Positions 4,716-8,973 of a stretch of 8,973 nucleotides of DNA are shown in pieces. Source of the stretch: Bifidobacteriaceae bacterium. GTDB taxonomy: Bacteria; Actinomycetota; Actinomycetes; Actinomycetales; WQXJ01. Within the stretch, counting starts at the first letter, position 1, and each line of letters opens with the position of its first letter. The translations under genes and the position numbers were made by a program. The notes under the pieces were generated by a model, which saw only the letters and a program-made list of their open reading frames with translations, ran no database searches and was not told the origin of the DNA. Where the stretch lies: NCBI GenBank assembly GCA_031278675.1, contig JAITJY010000135.1, positions 1 to 8,973 of the forward strand, written 5' to 3'.

Positions 4716-7452
4716 GCAGTTCCGCGCCGCAAGCCTGCGCGGCGGCGCGCACCGCACCTAACCGGGCTGCGGCTAGCTCTGCTGGGCTCAGCGTGTGATC
4801 CGGCGCCCGCAGGCGCAAAGCAACCGCCACGGACTTCTTATCCGGCGGGATCTGACCGCCCTCATAGGTGTCGAACACCCAGGCGTCCTCACTGAACGGT
4901 CCCGCGCCGCGCCGGATCGCATCTACCAGGTCCTGCGCGGGCAGGGCGCGGTCTACCACGAAGGCCAGGTCTTCTTTCGCGACAGGCTGCGGCGAAACTG
5001 GCTGCGCCGGGACCAGGTCCGGGGCCAACTCGATCATCCGGTCTAGATCGAGTTCGAAAGCGACGGCGCCCGCAGGCAGACCGAGAGTCTTGACCACCTG
5101 CGGGTCGAGTTCGCCGGCGTAGCCCACGACCAACTCGCCCACCTTGAGTTCAGCGCAACGTCCCGGATGGAACGGTGCGCGCTGCGCCGCGCGCGGCGCC
5201 ACGCTGACATGCAGGCCGCGCCCCACCACCCGGGCCGATTCGACCGCATCAGCCCAGTCAGCGGCGCGACCCGGCCCCCACACGCCTGCCTTTTCACGCT
5301 GGCCCACCATCGCTCCTGCGATGTGACGCACCTGCGGCGGGACGGCGGCGTTCAGGGCCTCGACTTCTGCTACCCCCGGCCGCCGATCCGTGCCAGGCAG
5401 CGGCGCTGCGGCTATCGCCACTGCGCCATCCGCGCCGCGCCGCGGCGCCGTGACTGACCCGATCTCGAAGACACCCGCGTCGGGGAACCCGCGGCTGACA
5501 TTCCGCCTGAGGGTGCCCAACAGGGTCTGCAGAATCTCGGTGCGCAACAGCGGCGCAGCCGCATCAAGCGGGTTGGCTAGACGCACAGCTTCGCGGCGCT
5601 CATCTCCGGGCGGATAGTCCAGCGCGTCGAAGGTGTCCTCGCCAACAAACGGATAGCTCAGCACCTCAACCAGGCCGAAGTCGGCCAGGGACCGCGCGGC
5701 GGATCGCCGCAGGCGCTGCGACTTGGTCAAACCCGTCCCCGCCGGCGCCGCCGGCAAGACCGAAGGGATCAAGTCGTAGTGCGCAATCCGGGCCACCTCT
5801 TCGACCAGATCAACCGGGCGCGTCAAATCAGGCCGCCAACTCGGCGGCACCACGATCCACGCCCCAGCCCCGGGCACCCTGCCAGCAACATCTGCCAGCC
5901 CACCGCCAGCAACTGCACCGCCACCAAGCACCGCCCCAGCCCCGGGCACCCCGCCAGCAACATCTGCCAGCCCACCGCCAGCCTGTGCTCCCCGGCCGGG
6001 CGCGGTGCCGGCGGCGCCGGAAGCACCGAGCCCGGCCGGGGAGGCGGGCGTCACCACCGTGCAGCCGATGTCCTCCAGGATTGCCCGGACCCGCTCCGTT
6101 CCGTATGGGACCCCGACCAGACGCTCCGGGTAAGCCGGATCGAACGGGATAGCCTGCGGCAACAGCGGCTGCCCGATGTCGCTCACCGCAGCATCCGCTT
6201 CCCCGCCGCCGTATTCCAGCAACAGGTCAGTCACACGTTGTACAGCCCGTGGCGCCAACTCTGGATCTACTCCCCGTTCGAACCGCTTCGCGGCCTCCGA
6301 ACTGAGCTTGTGACGCCGCGCGGAGCGCGCCACAGACACCGGATCAAAGTGGGCGGCCTCAATCAACAAATCCTGGGTGGCGTCGCTGACCTCGGAGGAC
6401 GCCCCGCCCATCACACCAGCCAAACCCAACACTCGCGTCCCGTAGGACGCCTCGCCCACAGTTGGGACCGAGGTCGGCAAGCGACCCGCCGGCGAATCGG
6501 TGATCAACAAATCCTCCGGGGCGAGCGCCCGGTCCACCCCATCCAAAGTGGTCAGATGCTCGCCCACCCGGGCGCGGCGCACCACGATCGGTTCAGCCAC
6601 TCCGCCCAGGTCATAGGCATGGAGCGGCTGACCCAGCTCCAACATGACATAGTTCGTGACATCCACAGCCAAGGAGATCGGCCGCATCCCTGACTGATTC
6701 AAACGCCGCTGCATCCAGTCCGGCGAAGGACCCGCCGCTGAACAACCCCGGACTATCCGGGCCACAAACCTGTCGCAACCGATGCGCCCGCGGATGGGCG
6801 CGGCATCGTCCACCACTATCGCAAACCCGTCCGTGCTGGGCGGGGGCGTCGCAATCAAAGCCGGGTCATGGAACGGCTCGCCGGTCGCGTGCGACAACTC
6901 GCGGGCCACCCCACGAATCGAGAAGCAGTAGCCGCGGTCGGGGGTGACGTTGACGTCAACGGTCTGCTCGTCGAGATGCAACAGCGGGATCAGATCGGCA
7001 CCGACCGGCGGGTCCAGCCCGAGGCGGGCCAGCACAATGATTCCCGCATGGTCCTCACCGAGACCAAGTTCGCGCAGTGAACAGATCATTCCATCAGACA
7101 TGTGTCCGTAGGTTTTGCGGGCCGTGATCGGAAAAGGCCCCGGCAGGACAGCGCCCGGCAGCGCCACCGCGACCTTGTCGCCGGCCGCGAAGTTGTGGGC
7201 GCCGCACACTATCCCGCGCACGCCACCCAGCGCCTCGCCCACATCCACCTGGCACCAGTTGATCACCTTGCCGTTCTTCTGTGGCTCCGGCACCGCCTCC
7301 ACCACCAGGCCGCTCACCAGCGGACCGACCAGGCCTGAACCCAACACGGCTTCTTCTTCCAACCCGACCGAGACCAGGGCCGCCGCTACGCCCTGACCAT
7401 CGCGGCCGCCCAGCGGCGTGAACTCAGCTAACCAAGGCAGTGGCACCAACAT
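4708..7452 (-). CDS. pheT: Phenylalanyl-tRNA synthetase beta subunit
   Basis: A 914-residue protein, longer than the roughly 800-830 residues usual for bacterial PheT. It is the beta subunit of the cytoplasmic alpha2beta2 enzyme that charges tRNA-Phe, and provides tRNA binding and editing. Domain order is standard: N-terminal part, EMAP-type tRNA-binding domain (about 42-150, with VCGAHNFAAGDKV and DGMICSLRELGLGEDHAGI), B3/B4 editing domain (about 210-375, with LDVTNYVMLELGQPLHAYD-like sequence at 262-281 and LAGVMGGASSEV at 344-355), B5 (about 430-545, ending VVPPSWRPDLTRPVDLVEEVARI), the catalytic-like core, and a C-terminal FDX-ACB anticodon-binding domain (about 820-914, KEDLAFVVDRALPAQ). 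The extra length comes mainly from a Gly/Ala-rich insertion at about 469-531 in B5, plus a smaller one near 321-340. ATG 7452 overlaps the pheS stop by one base. The reading frame is intact. Confidence 0.97.
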   Translation of the reverse strand: MLVPLPWLAEFTPLGGRDGQGVAAALVSVGLEEEAVLGSGLVGPLVSGLVVEAVPEPQKNGKVINWCQVDVGEALGGVRGIVCGAHNFAAGDKVAVALPGAVLPGPFPITARKTYGHMSDGMICSLRELGLGEDHAGIIVLARLGLDPPVGADLIPLLHLDEQTVDVNVTPDRGYCFSIRGVARELSHATGEPFHDPALIATPPPSTDGFAIVVDDAAPIRGRIGCDRFVARIVRGCSAAGPSPDWMQRRLNQSGMRPISLAVDVTNYVMLELGQPLHAYDLGGVAEPIVVRRARVGEHLTTLDGVDRALAPEDLLITDSPAGRLPTSVPTVGEASYGTRVLGLAGVMGGASSEVSDATQDLLIEAAHFDPVSVARSARRHKLSSEAAKRFERGVDPELAPRAVQRVTDLLLEYGGGEADAAVSDIGQPLLPQAIPFDPAYPERLVGVPYGTERVRAILEDIGCTVVTPASPAGLGASGAAGTAPGRGAQAGGGLADVAGGVPGAGAVLGGGAVAGGGLADVAGRVPGAGAWIVVPPSWRPDLTRPVDLVEEVARIAHYDLIPSVLPAAPAGTGLTKSQRLRRSAARSLADFGLVEVLSYPFVGEDTFDALDYPPGDERREAVRLANPLDAAAPLLRTEILQTLLGTLRRNVSRGFPDAGVFEIGSVTAPRRGADGAVAIAAAPLPGTDRRPGVAEVEALNAAVPPQVRHIAGAMVGQREKAGVWGPGRAADWADAVESARVVGRGLHVSVAPRAAQRAPFHPGRCAELKVGELVVGYAGELDPQVVKTLGLPAGAVAFELDLDRMIELAPDLVPAQPVSPQPVAKEDLAFVVDRALPAQDLVDAIRRGAGPFSEDAWVFDTYEGGQIPPDKKSVAVALRLRAPDHTLSPAELAAARLGAVRAAAQACGAELRS
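5861..5982 (-). repeat. Duplicated 72-bp-period repeat inside pheT
   Basis: A 50-bp segment at 5861-5910 recurs at 5933-5982 with one mismatch, a period of 72 bases or 24 codons. It encodes two copies of GGGLADVAG[GR]VPGAGA (PheT residues about 492-531). It forms most of the insertion between two strands of the B5 domain. The length preserves the frame. Confidence 0.9.
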
Positions 7453-7466
7453 CAGACCGTCACCCC
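7450..7466 (-). promoter_or_regulatory. pheS stop/pheT start overlap with ribosome binding site
   Basis: On the minus strand GGGGTGA (7466-7460) lies seven bases before the pheT ATG (7452-7450). The pheS TGA (7454-7452) shares its A with the ATG, giving TGATG. This arrangement supports coupled, near-stoichiometric synthesis of the two subunits. Confidence 0.75.
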
Positions 7467-8522
7467 ATAATTCAAAGAGAAGCGAACATCGCCCTCGACC
7501 ATCTCACGCATATCAGCCACCCCGTTCCGGAACATCAAAGTCCGCTCAATCCCCATCCCGAACGCGAATCCTTGGTATTCGGTCGGGTCCACCCCCGTCG
7601 CCACCAGCACATTCGGGTCTACCATGCCGCAGCCACCCCACTCGATCCAGCCCGATCCACCGCAGGTCCGGCAAGTCGAGTCCTGGCCGCGGCAAACAAA
7701 GCAAAGCAGATCCATCTCTGCGGACGGCTCCGTGAACGGGAAAAACGATGGTCGCAGCCGGGTGACTGCCCCTTCCCCGAACATGGCGCGCGCCAGGTGA
7801 TCCAATGTGCCCCGGAGGTGCGCCATAGTCAGCGACCGGTCCACCGCCAATCCTTCGACCTGGTGGAACACCGGCGTGTGGGTGGCATCCAACTCATCCG
7901 TCCGGAAGGTTTTGCCTGGGACCGCCACATAGCACGGCACGCCCTGGGTGAGCAGCACCCGGGCTTGGACCGGGCTGGTGTGGGTCCGCAGCACCAGGTT
8001 AGAGCCCGGCGGATCAACGAAGAATGTGTCCTGCATTTGCCGCGCCGGATGGTCCGGCCCGAAGTTCAACGCATCGAAGTTGTACCACTCCGCCTCCAGT
8101 TCGGGTCCCTCCGCGATGGTCCAGCCCATGGCTGTGAACACATCAGCGATCCGCTCCTGGAGTAGCTCCAGCGGTTGGCGCGCGCCGATCGGTTGCCGGT
8201 CCGTCGGCAACGTCACATCGACTGACTCTGCGGCTAGGCGTAGCTTCGCGGCTTTGGCCTCCAGAGCGGCTTGGCGCTCCCCCAGCGCGGCAAACACTTG
8301 CTGCTTGACCGCCCCGACGTTCTTGCCTCCTTGAGCCCGGTCTGCCGCCGGCAATTCCTTGATGCGGCGGTTGACCAGTGTGATGACGCCTTGGTCGCCG
8401 GTCCAGTCACGGCGCACCTGCGCCAAGCTGTCCAGGTCCGACGCCTCGGCGATGGCTGCCAAGGCGGCCGTGCCCAGCGCGTCCAAGGCAGTTTGATCCA
8501 GGGGTGAGACAGGTTCTAACAC
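7452..8522 (-). CDS. pheS: Phenylalanyl-tRNA synthetase alpha subunit
   Basis: A 356-residue catalytic subunit of phenylalanyl-tRNA synthetase, a class II enzyme that activates phenylalanine with ATP and transfers it to tRNA-Phe. The N-terminal coiled-coil region (about 1-95) is followed by the class II core: EWYNFDALNFGPDHPAR, TFFVDPPGSNLVLRTHTSPVQ, TFRTDELDATHTPVFHQVEG (motif 2), FFPFTEPSAEMD, and GFAFGMGIERTLMFRNG (motif 3). Four cysteines at 274, 277, 284 and 287 (C-x2-C-x6-C-x2-C) form a knuckle just before WIEWGGCGMVDPNVL. Similar cysteine pairs are known in Firmicutes PheS, while the mycobacterial enzyme lacks them. GTG 8522 is chosen because it gives MLEPVSPLDQ, matching the usual N-terminus; an in-frame GTG at 8552 is the alternative. 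The frame remains open further upstream to 8960, but that part is antisense to purU and not PheS-like. Confidence 0.96.
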   Translation of the reverse strand: MLEPVSPLDQTALDALGTAALAAIAEASDLDSLAQVRRDWTGDQGVITLVNRRIKELPAADRAQGGKNVGAVKQQVFAALGERQAALEAKAAKLRLAAESVDVTLPTDRQPIGARQPLELLQERIADVFTAMGWTIAEGPELEAEWYNFDALNFGPDHPARQMQDTFFVDPPGSNLVLRTHTSPVQARVLLTQGVPCYVAVPGKTFRTDELDATHTPVFHQVEGLAVDRSLTMAHLRGTLDHLARAMFGEGAVTRLRPSFFPFTEPSAEMDLLCFVCRGQDSTCRTCGGSGWIEWGGCGMVDPNVLVATGVDPTEYQGFAFGMGIERTLMFRNGVADMREMVEGDVRFSLNYGVTV

Positions 8523-8757
8523 GAAGGGAATTCTCGCACATCGCTCTGTCACGCTAAGCCTGGATCCACCGATGATCGCCGGAGGGAAGCACCAGACGGG
8601 TGCGATGGGGGTTCCTGGCCGGCGATGGCTACCCGGTGGCCTGCCCGGCCGCTCAGGGGCGTCCAGCGTGCCTGGCTGGTGAGCGGGGTGAGCGGACGGC
8701 AGCGGGCAGCGGGGCTGAACGGACGGCAGCGGGCAGCGGGAAGGCGCGAAGGCGCTA
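8523..8757. other. Divergent intergenic region between pheS and purU
   Basis: These 235 bases must hold the promoters for pheS (minus) and purU (plus). A -10-like TAGCGT lies at 8556-8551 on the minus strand, without a recognisable -35. An inverted repeat (ATCGCCGG at 8575-8582 with CCGGCGAT at 8619-8626) encloses a small hairpin (GCACC 8589-8593 with GGTGC 8599-8603), which could form in the pheS leader if transcription starts far upstream. I see no T-box core and no phenylalanine-rich leader peptide. A 25-bp direct repeat is listed separately. Confidence 0.5.
8689..8740. repeat. 25-bp direct repeat upstream of purU
   Basis: Bases 8689-8713 and 8716-8740 are identical except for one position, with a period of 27; the shared part is GGACGGCAGCGGGCAGCGGG. 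Each copy itself contains two GCAGCGGG steps. It ends 17 bases before the purU start. It may be simple slippage or a pair of binding sites. Confidence 0.85.
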
Positions 8758-8973
8758 GTGTTTGGGAGCGTGGCTAGCGATGCGAACGGCCCTGCGGCGT
8801 CCCGAATTATCACCCAGCCGACCGAAAACTGGGTCCTGACCTTGTCCTGCCCCGACGGGCCGGGTATTGTGCACGCCGTTTCGGGGGCGCTGGCGGCGAT
8901 CGGCGGCAACATCACCGAATCGCAGCAGTACGGCGACCCGGAGTCGGGGCGGTTCTTCATGCGCGTTCAGGTT
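8758..8973 (+). CDS. purU: Formyltetrahydrofolate deformylase, N-terminal part
   Basis: The first 72 codons are present; the gene runs off the right edge. PurU hydrolyses 10-formyltetrahydrofolate to formate and tetrahydrofolate, supplying formate for purine synthesis and balancing one-carbon pools. After a variable leader of about 24 residues comes an ACT-type regulatory domain with the PurU signature NWVLTLSCPDGPGIVHAVSG, then GGNITESQQYGDPESGRFFM. These residues match PurU rather than GlnD, Ilv or PheA ACT domains. The start GTG 8758 has AAGG five bases upstream; GTG 8770 is a possible internal start giving a leader four residues shorter. The catalytic formyltransferase-like domain lies outside the window. 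It is divergent from pheS. Confidence 0.9.
   Translation, partial: MFGSVASDANGPAASRIITQPTENWVLTLSCPDGPGIVHAVSGALAAIGGNITESQQYGDPESGRFFMRVQV

Noticed and set aside
5779..6693. 304-codon plus-strand open frame
   Set aside because: It is entirely antisense to pheT, whose identity is certain, and shows no protein family features.
7440..8165. 241-codon plus-strand open frame
   Set aside because: It is antisense to pheS, with no recognisable domain.
8523..8757. T-box or attenuator controlling pheS
   Set aside because: No T-box consensus, no terminator with a U-run and no run of phenylalanine codons could be found in the minus-strand leader; only modest inverted repeats are present.

Overview
The window is GC-rich chromosomal DNA. 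The protein families suggest an actinobacterium: a secreted SpoIID/LytB protein with C-terminal FG-GAP repeats, a PheS close to mycobacterial PheS, and frequent GTG starts. I cannot place it below phylum. Coding density is ordinary, but repeats are unusually common: five separate repeat families lie in 9 kb, four between genes and one inside an essential gene.

Layout. Bases 1-182 hold an AT-rich 22-bp repeat in five copies of mixed orientation, truncated by the left edge of the window. Next is a plus-strand NADPH:quinone oxidoreductase (396-1388). A 534-bp gap follows, carrying three copies of an 87-bp unit with a nested palindrome (1425-1713). Then comes a plus-strand secreted SpoIID/LytB-domain protein with five FG-GAP calcium-loop repeats (about 1923-3914). 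Directly after its stop codon lies an array of twenty-two 12-bp units (3915-4178), which separates it from a convergent minus-strand cluster.

The minus-strand cluster reads right to left as pheS (8522-7452), pheT (7452-4708) and a GNAT-like acetyltransferase gene (4706-4206). pheS and pheT overlap by one base (TGATG). The third gene starts one base after the pheT stop with a well-placed GGAG, so the three look translationally coupled. PheS and PheT form the alpha2beta2 phenylalanyl-tRNA synthetase. PheT carries a roughly 60-residue Gly/Ala insertion, built from a duplicated 72-bp unit, inside its B5 domain. PheS carries a four-cysteine knuckle.

A 235-bp divergent intergenic region with a 25-bp direct repeat separates pheS from the 5' end of purU (formyltetrahydrofolate deformylase), which runs off the right edge.

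No mobile-element genes, true CRISPR array, tRNA or rRNA were seen. The least explained signals are the 22-bp mixed-orientation cluster at the left edge and the 12-bp array.
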